Shown: piece by piece, positions 1-8,753 of the stretch | Numbering within the stretch: the stretch's first letter is position 1 | How the letters are laid out: every line of letters begins with the position of its first letter | Assembly: GCA_009784005.1 (NCBI GenBank) | Contig: WRCE01000002.1 | Coordinates: 1 to 64,000, forward strand | Source of the DNA: Candidatus Methanimicrococcus labiotermitis | GTDB lineage: Archaea; Halobacteriota; Methanosarcinia; Methanosarcinales; Methanosarcinaceae | DNA length: 64,000 nt | Direction of reading: 5' to 3' | The notes under the pieces: model-generated | Database searches by the model: none | Seen by the model: the letters and a program-made list of their open reading frames with translations, nothing else | What the model was told of the DNA's origin: nothing | Position numbers and translations under genes: made by a program

Positions 1-127
1 ACTTCTGAGCGATTTTAAATTCCCCTAAAGCCGAGCCGACCGCGCGCGCAAGCTCGGGAAGCTTATTCGGGCCGAATAAGACCAAAGCAATAATCAAGAC
101 AATAAGAATCTCGCCGGTACTCAACAT
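1..127 (-). CDS. tatA: Twin-arginine translocase subunit TatA/TatE (3' part beyond the window)
   Basis: Single-span component of the Tat pathway, which exports folded proteins across the cytoplasmic membrane. The visible 42 residues give a short N-terminus (MLSTGEILIV), one hydrophobic helix ending in VLFGPNKLPELAR, and the start of the amphipathic helix (AVGSALGEFK). The FGP hinge followed by KLPELAR is the TatA/B signature. The start codon is the ATG at 125-127; I see no clear Shine-Dalgarno. The C-terminus lies past base 1. It lies downstream of tatC on the same strand, about 200 bp away, across a 12-bp tandem array, so the two probably form one transcription unit. TatA and TatB cannot be told apart from this fragment. 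Confidence 0.88.
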   Translation of the reverse strand, partial: MLSTGEILIVLIIALVLFGPNKLPELARAVGSALGEFKIAQK

Positions 128-196
128 GATAAATCAATGTTTTTTCAACGTTTATAAAGATTTCTTCATTCGGCCGTCATCTTTTGGTTAATTTTC

Positions 197-311
197 AGGT
201 CAAATTTCGATAAAATTCGGGTTAAATTCCGGTAAAATTCGGGTTAAATTCGGGTTAAATTCGGGTTAAATTTGGGTTAAATTCGGGTTAAATTTCGGTT
301 AAATTTCAGTA
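197..311. repeat. 12-bp tandem array between tatC and tatA
   Basis: About nine imperfect copies of a 12-bp unit close to GGTTAAATTCGG fill the gap between the stop of tatC and the start of tatA. The unit length is a multiple of three but the array is not part of a gene. I see no promoter element in it. Confidence 0.85.
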
Positions 312-326
312 AAAATAAGACAACCG

Positions 327-1325
327 TTATACAAATTTCAGCAAAAGCAAACTGAATTCAAAAAGAATAACCAAAACGACGCCGGCAAGCAGCTGTGACA
401 CCAACGTCGGGTCAGGCGCAATCAAAAAGGTGAAGCCGATCAAAGCGCCGTAAACAACGATACGGCTTTTGCGAAGCAATTTTTCTTCAACTATGCCAAG
501 ACGGACAACAGAAATCATCAGCAGCGGGACTTGGAAAACGAGACCAAAGCCGAGCAGCAGCGAAATAATCGTATTGAAAGTTTCAGCGAGCCCGACTTGA
601 GCGACCGCTGTCTGATCCGAGTAAAAAAGAATGTAATTCAAAAACAGCGGCAGAACGATAAAATAAGCGATCGAGACGCCGAGAATGAACAAAAGAAAAG
701 ACAACGGAACGGTTTTGACCAAAAACTTCCGTTCGTTCTTATAAAGCCCGCGAGACATGAATTTATAAAGCTCATACATCAAAAGAGGGAAAAAAAGACA
801 TATCGCGAGAGCGACCGACAACTTCAAGCGGGTCATAATGTATTCCGCCGGCGAGTAAATCGACATAATAACGCTGTCAGGAATCAATTGGGCCCACAGA
901 TAAGCGACGGCGTACCCCGAAAACGGATAAAAGAGCATCGCGCCCAAAATAAGAGCGATGCCGGCGATGATAATGCGTTTACGAAGTTCTTTGAGATGGG
1001 AAACAACGTGTTCGTCAAAATCGCCTTTGACACCCTTTTTGGAGCCTTTTGAACCCGCAGAGGAGTTAGAATCTGCAGAACTTTGAGAGACGTAAGAACC
1101 TGCAGAACTTTGAGAGACGTAAGAACCTGCAGAACTTTGAGAAACGTTAGAACCTGCAGAACTTTGAGAAACGTTAGAACCTGCAGAACTTTGAGAGACG
1201 TTGGAAACCGCCGGCTCTTTGGGCATTATTTGAGGCGGAGGGGCCGTCGCGGCGGGAGCAGCGTCTTTTTCACCGACAGACCCCGATTCGATGGGCGCGG
1301 CGGTATCATTCGTGTCGGAAAGCAT
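327..1325 (-). CDS. tatC: Sec-independent translocase protein TatC with Ser-rich repeat N-terminus
   Basis: Polytopic core of the Tat translocase, which binds twin-arginine signal peptides. The 332-residue product has a canonical TatC core from about residue 103: HLKELRKR at 110-117, six hydrophobic segments, a YSPAEY motif in the first outer loop, FGLVFQVPLL before the fifth helix, and a final IAPDPTLVSQ motif. The first 100 residues are unusual: an acidic and proline-rich start, then five 9-residue repeats close to SNVSQSSAG (about residues 41-86). Most TatC proteins start directly at the core, so this is a cytoplasmic low-complexity extension created by a 27-bp DNA repeat. It is followed on the same strand by tatA and is divergent from a second tatC. 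The start could also be internal, near residue 100, but I see no better ribosome site there. Confidence 0.9.
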   Translation of the reverse strand: MLSDTNDTAAPIESGSVGEKDAAPAATAPPPQIMPKEPAVSNVSQSSAGSNVSQSSAGSNVSQSSAGSYVSQSSAGSYVSQSSADSNSSAGSKGSKKGVKGDFDEHVVSHLKELRKRIIIAGIALILGAMLFYPFSGYAVAYLWAQLIPDSVIMSIYSPAEYIMTRLKLSVALAICLFFPLLMYELYKFMSRGLYKNERKFLVKTVPLSFLLFILGVSIAYFIVLPLFLNYILFYSDQTAVAQVGLAETFNTIISLLLGFGLVFQVPLLMISVVRLGIVEEKLLRKSRIVVYGALIGFTFLIAPDPTLVSQLLAGVVLVILFEFSLLLLKFV

Positions 1326-1398
1326 TTGAAATCACTAAAAGGAACACAATAAAGAACTGAATTTCTATAAAACCAAAGAAACATTTAAACGTAACCAT

Positions 1399-1555
1399 CT
1401 CTTTCAATTCATACTTTCAATTCATACTTTCAATTCATACCCTTTCAATTTGCACGGGTAAACTTTAAAAACACGGATGTTCATGAGTAAAAAGCTTAAA
1501 CGCTTTGCTTGTCAGTATATGAAAAAGCTTTAACGCTTTGCTTGTCAGTATGTGA
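1399..1555. repeat. Direct repeats in the divergent tatC/tatC intergenic region
   Basis: The 318-bp divergent gap holds three tandem copies of a 14-bp unit (CTTTCAATTCATAC) at about 1399-1440 and, at about 1490-1555, two tandem copies of a 33-34 bp unit that begins AAAAAGCTT and ends TTGTCAGTATATG or TTGTCAGTATGTG. The second pair ends just before the second tatC. No convincing TATA box was found for either gene. Confidence 0.75.
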
Positions 1556-1643
1556 AAACGTTCTTTAGGATTGTGATATCATCGTTGAGTTATCGGAAGG
1601 GATTCAGGTCTTTTTAAAAGCCATAGAATCCGTCAAAAAGAAA

Positions 1644-2837
1644 TTGTTTATTCTTTTTGTGATATTTCTGACCGCTGCCGTCGTTGCTTATCCGGCAACG
1701 GATTACATTATCAGTGATTCCATCGAGCGTAGCCTTCCTCATAATGTCAGAAATCCGGGAGTTGAGGACTACTTTGACCAACTGCTTGTTATTTATGACG
1801 GGCCGTTTGCCGTTGACGATATTGATATCGGGGCTCTTTTAAGCGACCCGGATAAAAGGGTGATGATGTTTACGCCGCCCGTTGACATCGCGTATGCGAA
1901 TGAGACGATTACAGACGTGATTATTTCAAATACGCAAAAGGAATCCGCGCTTGACGTGATTAAAAAATGGATTTCAGGCAACAGCAATATGACCGTTGGC
2001 GAATTGCTGGACGCGATTATGGAAGGCGGCACGCAAATCCTGACAATTGAAGATTTATCAAACACATCTGAAGTCATTATTTTCCAAACAATTCCGTATG
2101 AAGAAGGAATTTTGAAAACGAACGCGATTGAAAAAGCCGGAGAGGAGTTCGAGACTATCACCGGCAGGCCGCCCGCGTTTACAATCATCCATATCGAAAG
2201 AGATGAAATGAGTCAATCGAACAATCCGGTTGTCGTCTATACAAAACCGCTTGAGGTTCCGCTTCTGAAATTGAAAATGTCAATCATCATGGCCTTGATT
2301 GTGACCTTGCCGTTCTTGGTTTACATCAGCGGAAAAGAAGTCGTCAAATATGTCGATGTCAAAAAACTGAATCTGAAAGAAAAAATGCCGTTCAAAATGA
2401 GATGGATGGTCTTAATCTCGCTTATCATGTTTATTTCATTCATTCTCGGCGCGATTTATTCATACTTCTTCATGGCGCCGCTGTTTATTCAATTCCTGTA
2501 CATCAGCGCCGCCGCGTCGGGAGCGCAGGCAACGTATTCGATTTATGAATTCGTCAACTTCATCGCGATGATGACGCTGATTTTTGGCGTCATATTCGAG
2601 TTCCCGATCGTTACCTTTTTATTAAACCGCGCCGGCCTTGTACAAAAAAGAACGCTGACAAAATACAGAAGACACCTCTATGTCATGTTCTTCATCGTAG
2701 CAGCCATCATCACGCCGCCCGACGTCGTCAGTCAAATCATCGTCGCGATTCCGATGATTATTTTCTACGAAATCAGCGTCATTATTGTCAAGATAGCCGG
2801 AAGAAGAGACCCGCCGATTGAGAAAACGCTGCGCTGA
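1644..2837 (+). CDS. tatC: Second TatC-type translocase protein with large extracytoplasmic insert
   Basis: Second TatC paralogue, 397 residues from the annotated TTG. After the first helix it has an insert of roughly 180 residues (about 20-205), predicted to lie outside, before the next hydrophobic segments. The C-terminal half carries the family signatures: FGVIFEFPIVTFLL near 315, RYRRHL-type basic loop (KYRRHLYV), and AAIITPPDVVSQIIVAIPMIIFYE near 350. Diverged second TatC proteins are known in haloarchaea and some methanogens; whether this one pairs with the other TatC is unknown. The 5' end is uncertain: the frame stays open back to 1569 and encodes plausible sequence (GIQVFLKAIESVKKK) but has no ATG or GTG, and an in-frame TAG lies at 1566-1568. 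The TTG at 1644 is only the first conventional start. The last 50 bp are duplicated just downstream. Confidence 0.8.
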   Translation: MFILFVIFLTAAVVAYPATDYIISDSIERSLPHNVRNPGVEDYFDQLLVIYDGPFAVDDIDIGALLSDPDKRVMMFTPPVDIAYANETITDVIISNTQKESALDVIKKWISGNSNMTVGELLDAIMEGGTQILTIEDLSNTSEVIIFQTIPYEEGILKTNAIEKAGEEFETITGRPPAFTIIHIERDEMSQSNNPVVVYTKPLEVPLLKLKMSIIMALIVTLPFLVYISGKEVVKYVDVKKLNLKEKMPFKMRWMVLISLIMFISFILGAIYSYFFMAPLFIQFLYISAAASGAQATYSIYEFVNFIAMMTLIFGVIFEFPIVTFLLNRAGLVQKRTLTKYRRHLYVMFFIVAAIITPPDVVSQIIVAIPMIIFYEISVIIVKIAGRRDPPIEKTLR

Positions 2838-2905
2838 AGAAAAATATTGTCAAGATATTCGGATGAAAAGATCCGCGGTTGAGAAAACGCTGCGCTGAAG
2901 AAGAA
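2784..2905 (+). repeat. 61-bp tandem duplication of the tatC 3' end
   Basis: The segment 2784-2844, starting ATTGTCAAGATA and including the tatC stop codon, is repeated at 2845-2905. The second copy has several substitutions but keeps GAGAAAACGCTGCGCTGAAG intact. The duplicate lies after the stop codon, so it does not alter the protein. Confidence 0.85.
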
Positions 2906-2948
2906 ATTTTAAAATAATTAAAAAATAAAATTCAAATTAAAATCAAAA

Positions 2949-2970
2949 TGCGGCCAAAACGGCGGCCGCA
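2949..2970. terminator. GC-rich hairpin between convergent tatC and carB
   Basis: TGCGGCC at 2949-2955 pairs with GGCCGCA at 2964-2970 around an 8-base loop. It is about 110 bp past the tatC stop and is followed on the + strand by AAATTTTCAACGTTTTTTG. A shared end-of-transcript structure for tatC is likely; archaeal termination depends mainly on U-rich tracts, so the hairpin itself may be secondary. Confidence 0.5.
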
Positions 2971-3137
2971 AATTTTCAACGTTTTTTGTATTTTAACAAT
3001 CAGAATAGTCCAACGTTTTTCACATTCGGAATAGTTCACATGTAACATATTTCACATTCTGAATGTGTCAGATTGTTTCACACTCTGAATGTTTACATGC
3101 TGCATATTTCAACAAATCTCAACGAATTTCAGCAAAT

Positions 3138-6100
3138 TCAGCAATTGTCTTTGTTGTATTCCTGAATGGACTTTATCGTTTTCTCTTTCTCTTTGGCGGC
3201 GATGATTGCCTTTCCTGAGAGTTTGGCGCTTTGGAGCGTTGTGATGTAAGGCACGCCGTAGTCTACGGCGGTTCGGCGGATGAGGGAGCCGTCGCGGCGG
3301 GCTTTCATTTTCTCGGTCGGCGTGTTGATGATTAAGCTGACTTCATTTTTACGCACGCGGTCGATGACGTTGGGTGTGCCGTCGCTGACTTTTAAGACGA
3401 TGTCCATTGAAACGCCGTTCTTTTCCATGAATTCGGCGGTCCCTTTGGTGCCGATTAATTTCAGACCGACGCTTGTCATGTCTCTGGCCACTTCCAACAT
3501 CTCTTCTTTGTCTTTGTCGCGGATTGACATAAAGACGGTGCCTTCAAGCGGCAAAGCGTTGTCCGCGGCCAATTCGGCTTTGAAGAAAGCCAAGTCGTAA
3601 TCATAGTCAATGCCCATCACTTCGCCGGTACTTTTCATTTCGGGGCTTAAGAGCGGGTCAGCGCCCGGCAGTTTGTCAAAGGGCAGAATGACTTCTTTGA
3701 CAGCCACGTGTTTAATCTGAGGCTCTCTGTCGGCGATGTAACCCTGTTCTTTCAAAGACTTGCCAATCATAATTTTCGCGGCGATCTTTGCCAGCGGAAT
3801 GCCGATGGCTTTAGAGACGAACGGAACGGTACGGCTGGAACGCGGGTTGGCTTCCAAGACGTAAACATCGCCGTCTTTTTCAGCCATTTGGATATTGACC
3901 ATGCCTTTCACGTTCAATGCCAAAGAGATCTTTTTCGTGTAATCTCTGACGATTTCCAAAACATCTTCAGAGAGTGTTTGAGGCGGAAGCACGCAAGCCG
4001 AGTCGCCTGAGTGAATACCGGCTTCTTCGATGTGTTCCATGATGGCGCCGATAAAAACATCGGTCCCGTCGGAAACGGCGTCGACGTCGATTTCGCGGGC
4101 GCCTTCGAGGAAGCTGTCAATCAGAATCGGATGGTCACGTGTCACGCGAACGGCTTCTTTGATGTATTTCGCGAGTTCGTCCTTGTCGTCAACGATTTCC
4201 ATCGCGCGGCCGCCGAGAACGTAAGACGGGCGCACCAAGACGGGATAGCCGATTTTTTCAGCGATTTCAAAAGCTTGTTTTTCAGAGACCGCGCAGCCTG
4301 CTTCCGGCTGCAAAATGCCGAGGCTTTTCATCAAAACATTGAATCTTTCGCGGTCTTCCGCCATGTCAATGTTTTCGGGAGCGGTTCCCAAAATTTTTGT
4401 CTTTAAGCCGCGCCTTTTCAATTCCATTTCAAGAGGCATGGCAAGGTTCACGGACGTTTGGCCGCCGAACTGAATCAAAACGCCGGACGGCTTTTCTTTT
4501 TCAATCACGTTCATGACATCTTCAAGAGTCAGCGGCTCAAAAAATAATTTGTCGGATGTGTCATAGTCCGTTGAAACCGTTTCGGGATTATTGTTAATGA
4601 TATGCGTTTGGATGCCTTCTTCGCGAAGCGCTTTGACGGCGTGAACGGTACAGTAGTCGAATTCAATGCCTTGGCCGATGCGAATAGGCCCCGCGCCGAG
4701 GATTAAAATTTTATCGGAATCGTTGGGGTTGGACAGGTTTTCAGCGCCGTATTCGGTATAATAATAAGGCGTGAATGAGTCAAACGCTTGAGCGCAAGAG
4801 TCAACCATACGATATGAAGCCGTCAGGTTTTCTTTTAAGCGCATGTCTGTGATTTCGGCGCGGCTTTTGCCGGTCAATTCGCCGATTCTGCCATCTGTGA
4901 ATCCGAGTTTTTTGGCCTGCTCCAACACTTCTTTGGTCAGTTTTTCTTCTTTCAGCGTCTTTTCGTACACGACGAAGTTGCGGATTTTTTCGATGAAGAA
5001 CGGGTTTATCTTTGTCCAGTCGGTAATTGTTTTGACCGAATATCCTTTCTTCAATGCGTATATGATGACGAAAATTCTCTCATCGGTCGGGTTCTTTAAA
5101 AGATGTTCAATCTCTTCGTCCGTCCAGAAGTACTCATCGATGTGTTTACCGAGATCAAGGCCGCGGATTGCTTTTTGGAGGGCGTCTTCGACTTGCCCGC
5201 CGATTGCCATGACTTCTCCGGTGCTTTTCATCGCGGTTGTTAAGTAGCGGTTGGCGGATGTGAATTTGTCAAACGGCCAGCGGGCGACTTTCGCAACAAC
5301 GTAGTTCACTGTCGGCTCCCAGTTATCGGAACCGGCCTCAACGCCATTGACGATTTCATCCAATGTTTTGCCGATGGCGATTTTTGCAGTCGCGCGGGCA
5401 ATCGGGAATCCGGTGGCTTTGGAGGCCAAGGCGGAGGAGCGAGAAACGCGCGGATTGACTTCGATAATTCTGTAATCGCTGTTTTCGGGGTTGTAAGCGA
5501 ACTGGATGTTGCAGCCGCCTTCGATGCACAGCGCTTTTAAAATACGCATGGCCGCTGCGCGAAGCATTTTGATGTCTTTGGGCGGCATTGTAATAATCGG
5601 GGCGACGACCATGGATTCGCCGGTATGAACGCCCATCGGGTCGATGTTTTCCATTGTACAGATGACAATGCATGTGTCGTTTTTGTCGCGCATGACTTCA
5701 AATTCGATTTCTTCCCACCCGAGAACGCTTTCTTCAATCAGAAGCTGGTTGATACGGCTCTTTTTGAATCCTTTTTCGGCGATTTCAAAGAGTTCTTCTT
5801 GTGTGCGGGCGATACCGCCGCCGGCGCCGCCGAGTGTGAAAGCCGGGCGTACGATGAGAGGGAGGCCGAATTCTTTGATGGCTTCTTTGACTTCGCTCAT
5901 TGTTGTCGCCGCTTTGCTGCGCGGCACGCGCTCGCCGATACTGATCATGAGTTTTTTGAACAGTTCGCGGTCTTCGGTGTTTTTGATGGATTCGACCTGC
6001 GTTCCGATGACTTTGACGCCGTACTTTTGGAGAATTCCTTTTTCCGAAAGTTCGGTTGTCATGTTCAGGCCGGTCTGCCCGCCGATACCGGCAATAATGC

Positions 6101-6353
6101 TGTCGGGTTTTTCTTTGGCAATAACTTTCTCAAGAATTTCCGCATTGATCGGTTCCACATAAACAGCGTCTGCCGTTTCGGGATCAGTCATAATTGTCGC
6201 GGGATTGGAGTTGACCAAAACGACTTCGACTCCTTCCTCTTTAAGAGCGCGGCAGGCTTGTGTCCCTGAAAAGTCGAATTCTGCTGCCTGGCCGATAACA
6301 ATGGGGCCGGATCCTATTAATAATACTTTTTTGACATCTTCTCGTTTCGGCAT
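3138..6353 (-). CDS. carB: Carbamoyl-phosphate synthase large subunit
   Basis: Makes carbamoyl phosphate from ammonia (delivered by CarA from glutamine), bicarbonate and two ATP, for pyrimidine and arginine synthesis. The 1071-residue product has the full two-fold layout: the first half begins MPKREDVKKVLLIGSGPIVIG and has an ATP-grasp domain at about 128-330, the second half begins at KILILGAGPIRIGQGIEFDY with an ATP-grasp at about 675-870, and the last 130 residues form the MGS-like allosteric domain (GTVFMSIRDKDKEEM onward). I chose the ATG at 6351-6353 because GGTGA lies a few bases upstream and the product then matches the usual 1070-residue length. The frame stays open further upstream, but those residues (LSNSLSNS repeats) come from an intergenic array. 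No carA is visible in the window. Confidence 0.97.
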   Translation of the reverse strand: MPKREDVKKVLLIGSGPIVIGQAAEFDFSGTQACRALKEEGVEVVLVNSNPATIMTDPETADAVYVEPINAEILEKVIAKEKPDSIIAGIGGQTGLNMTTELSEKGILQKYGVKVIGTQVESIKNTEDRELFKKLMISIGERVPRSKAATTMSEVKEAIKEFGLPLIVRPAFTLGGAGGGIARTQEELFEIAEKGFKKSRINQLLIEESVLGWEEIEFEVMRDKNDTCIVICTMENIDPMGVHTGESMVVAPIITMPPKDIKMLRAAAMRILKALCIEGGCNIQFAYNPENSDYRIIEVNPRVSRSSALASKATGFPIARATAKIAIGKTLDEIVNGVEAGSDNWEPTVNYVVAKVARWPFDKFTSANRYLTTAMKSTGEVMAIGGQVEDALQKAIRGLDLGKHIDEYFWTDEEIEHLLKNPTDERIFVIIYALKKGYSVKTITDWTKINPFFIEKIRNFVVYEKTLKEEKLTKEVLEQAKKLGFTDGRIGELTGKSRAEITDMRLKENLTASYRMVDSCAQAFDSFTPYYYTEYGAENLSNPNDSDKILILGAGPIRIGQGIEFDYCTVHAVKALREEGIQTHIINNNPETVSTDYDTSDKLFFEPLTLEDVMNVIEKEKPSGVLIQFGGQTSVNLAMPLEMELKRRGLKTKILGTAPENIDMAEDRERFNVLMKSLGILQPEAGCAVSEKQAFEIAEKIGYPVLVRPSYVLGGRAMEIVDDKDELAKYIKEAVRVTRDHPILIDSFLEGAREIDVDAVSDGTDVFIGAIMEHIEEAGIHSGDSACVLPPQTLSEDVLEIVRDYTKKISLALNVKGMVNIQMAEKDGDVYVLEANPRSSRTVPFVSKAIGIPLAKIAAKIMIGKSLKEQGYIADREPQIKHVAVKEVILPFDKLPGADPLLSPEMKSTGEVMGIDYDYDLAFFKAELAADNALPLEGTVFMSIRDKDKEEMLEVARDMTSVGLKLIGTKGTAEFMEKNGVSMDIVLKVSDGTPNVIDRVRKNEVSLIINTPTEKMKARRDGSLIRRTAVDYGVPYITTLQSAKLSGKAIIAAKEKEKTIKSIQEYNKDNC

Positions 6354-6379
6354 AGCGTCACCAATTTTAATTTTAGATA

Positions 6380-6430
6380 TAGATAATGAGTTTGATAATG
6401 AGTTTGATAATGAGTTAGATAATGAGTTTA
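6380..6430. repeat. 12-bp tandem array upstream of carB
   Basis: Four copies of a unit close to TTTGATAATGAG lie about 30 bp upstream of the carB start, so they are expected to be in or next to its leader. Read in frame with carB they would encode LSNS repeats, which explains a spurious N-terminal extension. Confidence 0.8.
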
Positions 6431-6547
6431 GATAAATGTAGATGATAAATTTAGATAAATGTGACAAATGTGATAAATTAAGATTATAGATAAGCGCGGG
6501 ATAATTTATTTGTTACTGCCGGACAGTGTCTGTACCGTTTATTGCTG

Positions 6548-6680
6548 CTGAATGCTGCAAAGTGCTTCAATGCTGCAAAGTGCTTCAATGCTGCAAAGTG
6601 CTTCAATGCTGCAAAGTGCTTCAATGCTACAATGTGCTGCAATGCTGCAAAGTGTTGCAATGCTGCTAAGTGCTGAATGC
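6548..6680. repeat. 18-bp tandem array upstream of carB
   Basis: About seven imperfect copies of AATGCTGCAAAGTGCTTC. The unit length is a multiple of three, so long open frames on both strands (MLQSAS and ALKHFA repeats) are a by-product and not evidence of a gene. Confidence 0.85.
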
Positions 6681-7480
6681 TGCGAAATGCTGTCAATTGT
6701 TTTTCTAAAGCCGCGAACTCTGAAAACCCATGTTTGACAACGAAAGAGTAGAGAATTGAGAAAACGAACAAAAGGGCAAAAATTGAAGCGCGGAAAAACA
6801 GAAACAAAGGGAAAAAGGAAGATACAATTTGGAAAAAATGTGAGGGGGACAGTTTTTTGAAGTATGGAAAAACATTTCTGTTTTTTCCGATACCTTACTG
6901 TCGGATGAATCGGGCATCGTCAAAGACTGAGGTTTGACGGGATACCCGCGCCCTATTTTTTTCTGAATCATTACTTTTCCGATGTTCATAGCGCCTTTCA
7001 ATCTCATTTTTATTCGATTTCTTAAAGACTCTTGCAACAAACGGGACGTTTGATAAGTCTCTGAATGCCTGATTGAACATCGTCCCAATATATAATCTCT
7101 GTGATTGAGTATGTCACGATTGTCAGTGAAATTGAGACACACATTTCAGAATAAGGAATCGGTTGCCGTTGTAAAAATTTATCAAAAATGACTTTTAGCA
7201 TATTTTATTTTCGTATATTTCAGAATATTTCAGAATAATGAGATATACAGAAATTTATACAATAATTTTACACAAATTGTACAGTAATTATCTGATATTT
7301 TCACAGAAGAAAAGACTTTTTTGCCGTACCTGCCGCCTGCCATCTATTTTTAAAACGTTTTACATTTTTATAGCGATTTAATAGACTTTTTTAAAAAATA
7401 ACAGAAATTTTAAAAACAGACCGACTGAGTCGGAAAATTGGAATCGGAATTCGTATTTAAACAGCAAAATCCCAAAAGCT
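6681..7480. other. Non-coding stretch with a possible decayed reading frame
   Basis: No gene can be supported in these 800 bp. On the minus strand between about 7142 and 6890 two overlapping frames look partly protein-like (one contains FRDLSNVPFVARVFKKSNK, the other NIGKVMIQKKIGRGYP). This could be a frameshifted remnant of a transposase-like gene, but I do not recognise a family and composition could explain it. The rest is AT-rich with no clear signal. Confidence 0.3.
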
Positions 7481-7482
7481 GA

Positions 7483-7650
7483 CCGTTCGCTGCAGGCGCC
7501 GCCGAAGGCGGTGACAAAGCGAACGGCTATTCCTAATATTGACAGATGCAGACAGGTGCAGACAGGTGCAGACAGATGCAGACAGATGCAGACAGGTGCA
7601 GACAGGTGCAGACAGATGCAGACAGATGCAGACAGGTGCAGGCAAGTGCA
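7483..7650 (+). repeat. Diverged copy R1 of the dispersed hairpin element, plus 10-bp array
   Basis: The outer stem CCGTTCGC (7483-7490) with GCGAACGG (7519-7526) followed by CTATT matches the other copies of the element in this window. Here the loop carries an extra nested hairpin, GCCGCC-GAA-GGCGGT. The A-tract is degraded. It is followed at 7541-7650 by eleven 10-bp units alternating GACAGATGCA and GACAGGTGCA, comparable to the CAGATGCATG and downstream arrays of the other copies. Confidence 0.7.
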
Positions 7651-7668
7651 GAGTAAGGACAGGTAACA

Positions 7669-7766
7669 GAGAAAAGGTAGCAAAGAAAAGGTAGCAGAGA
7701 AAAGGTAGCAGAGAAAAGGTAGCAGAGAAAAGGTAGCAGAGAAAAGGTAGCAGAGAAAAGGTAGCA
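7669..7766. repeat. 14-bp tandem array
   Basis: Seven copies of GAGAAAAGGTAGCA with one or two substitutions, starting 18 bp after the 10-bp array of the R1 element. No gene is near on either side for several hundred bases. Confidence 0.88.
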
Positions 7767-8538
7767 AAGAATACAAAAAATCAAAGAATACGATAGAAAT
7801 CTGAGAATAGATAGCAGAGAATAGATAGAAATCAGAAAATGGAAGTCAAAACAATAAGCAGAAAGCAGAAATAGAAGTCAGAAAAGGACAATTCGCCACA
7901 AATTATCCTTTTCTCTTTTCACACATTTCTTCCAATTCAAAGATTTTTCGAGTCCGGTTGAGTCTAATAATCTTAGCCCAACGCTGACGAATCCAATATA
8001 GGTTTCAATCAGATATATACTTATCGCAAAATCTAGCCGAATATAGCACAAATGATTAAAAATGCTAGATTTTTTATTCCGGTATTTTAGCGTAGAGATT
8101 GCTGATAGAATTTCATATCACATTATATCAAATTTCTACTTTATTGTATAACTTTTTAGGCGTTTTTAATATTTGAATTTAACCAACATCGATTTTCTTA
8201 ATAGAAAGAGCTAGATTCAAGCCGGCGTCCCAATTCTAGCACAAATATGTGCTTTCCTACTATTTTGCTATATTTCTTTTATTTTGACGGACATTTTAGA
8301 TAATTATACACGCCTATTGATATCGTTTATCAAGATACTATCAATTCCTATCAAAAAATATGCCGGATGGTTTTCGTCATCTCTTCTCTGCATTTCATGT
8401 TCACTGTTTTATCAGTTCTTTCAGAGTATTCTTCATTTTTCACAGAATTTCCCGGTTTAGGCTGTAAAAATTATATAGTATAATCTATTAAGTCTGTCAC
8501 ACAAAATTATACAAAGATATATCACAATATACATTTTT
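7767..8538. other. Long AT-rich intergenic stretch with short repeated motifs
   Basis: No gene is seen. Visible structure: an inverted repeat AAATCTAGC (8029-8037) with GCTAGATTT (8064-8072) followed by more T; two copies of TAGCACAAAT, near 8044 and 8247, the second within the palindrome AGCACA-AATA-TGTGCT; and several TATCAA/TTGATA hexamers from 8120 onward. Together with the next feature this is the most AT-rich, motif-dense non-coding stretch of the window. Confidence 0.5.
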
Positions 8539-8670
8539 CAAACACCTATCAAACATCATCAAACACCTATCAAACATCGTCAAACGCCTATCAAACGAAT
8601 ACCGGACAAATACCGGCCATCTATCAAACAGTATCAATTTGATTCAAATTCATATCATTTGATAGATTGC
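8539..8670. promoter_or_regulatory. Iteron-like TATCAA repeats upstream of the ribbon-helix-helix gene
   Basis: Three tandem 21-bp units (CAAACACCTATCAAACATCAT and variants) occupy 8539-8601. They are followed by CTATCAAACAG, GTATCAATTTG and an inverted TTTGATAG near 8658-8665. CTATCAAA and TTTGATAG bracket the last part as an inverted repeat. Ribbon-helix-helix proteins commonly bind arrays of short sites, so this is a candidate operator, or a partition-type site, for the protein encoded just downstream. That link is inferred from position only. Confidence 0.55.
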
Positions 8671-8688
8671 TTGCCGCACTGTCCGAAG

Positions 8689-8696
8689 TTTAAATA
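8689..8696 (+). promoter_or_regulatory. TATA box for the ribbon-helix-helix gene
   Basis: TTTAAATA, a good archaeal TATA element, preceded by GAAG. Transcription would start near 8718, giving a leader of about 35 bases before the ATG at 8754. The iteron-like repeats end about 20 bp upstream, which suits repression or autoregulation. Confidence 0.6.
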
Positions 8697-8753
8697 CAGT
8701 TAAATATTAAAAATGCGTGTTCTGATAGATATATAATAACGGGTTTGCCCATT

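Noticed and set aside
1566-1568. In-frame TAG upstream of the second tatC as a pyrrolysine codon
   Set aside because: Sequence upstream of this TAG is a 33-34 bp direct repeat without protein character, so there is no gene for it to lie in.
6354-6467. N-terminal extension of CarB with LSNS repeats
   Set aside because: It comes from the upstream 12-bp array; the ATG at 6353 has a ribosome site and gives the usual CarB length.
6705-7142. A 145-residue minus-strand frame as a gene
   Set aside because: No ribosome site, no recognised domain, low-complexity second half; kept only as a possible decayed remnant.
7767-8670. Chromosomal replication origin
   Set aside because: AT-rich and repeat-rich, but no orc1/cdc6 gene and no recognisable origin recognition boxes; the RHH-operator or partition explanation needs fewer assumptions.
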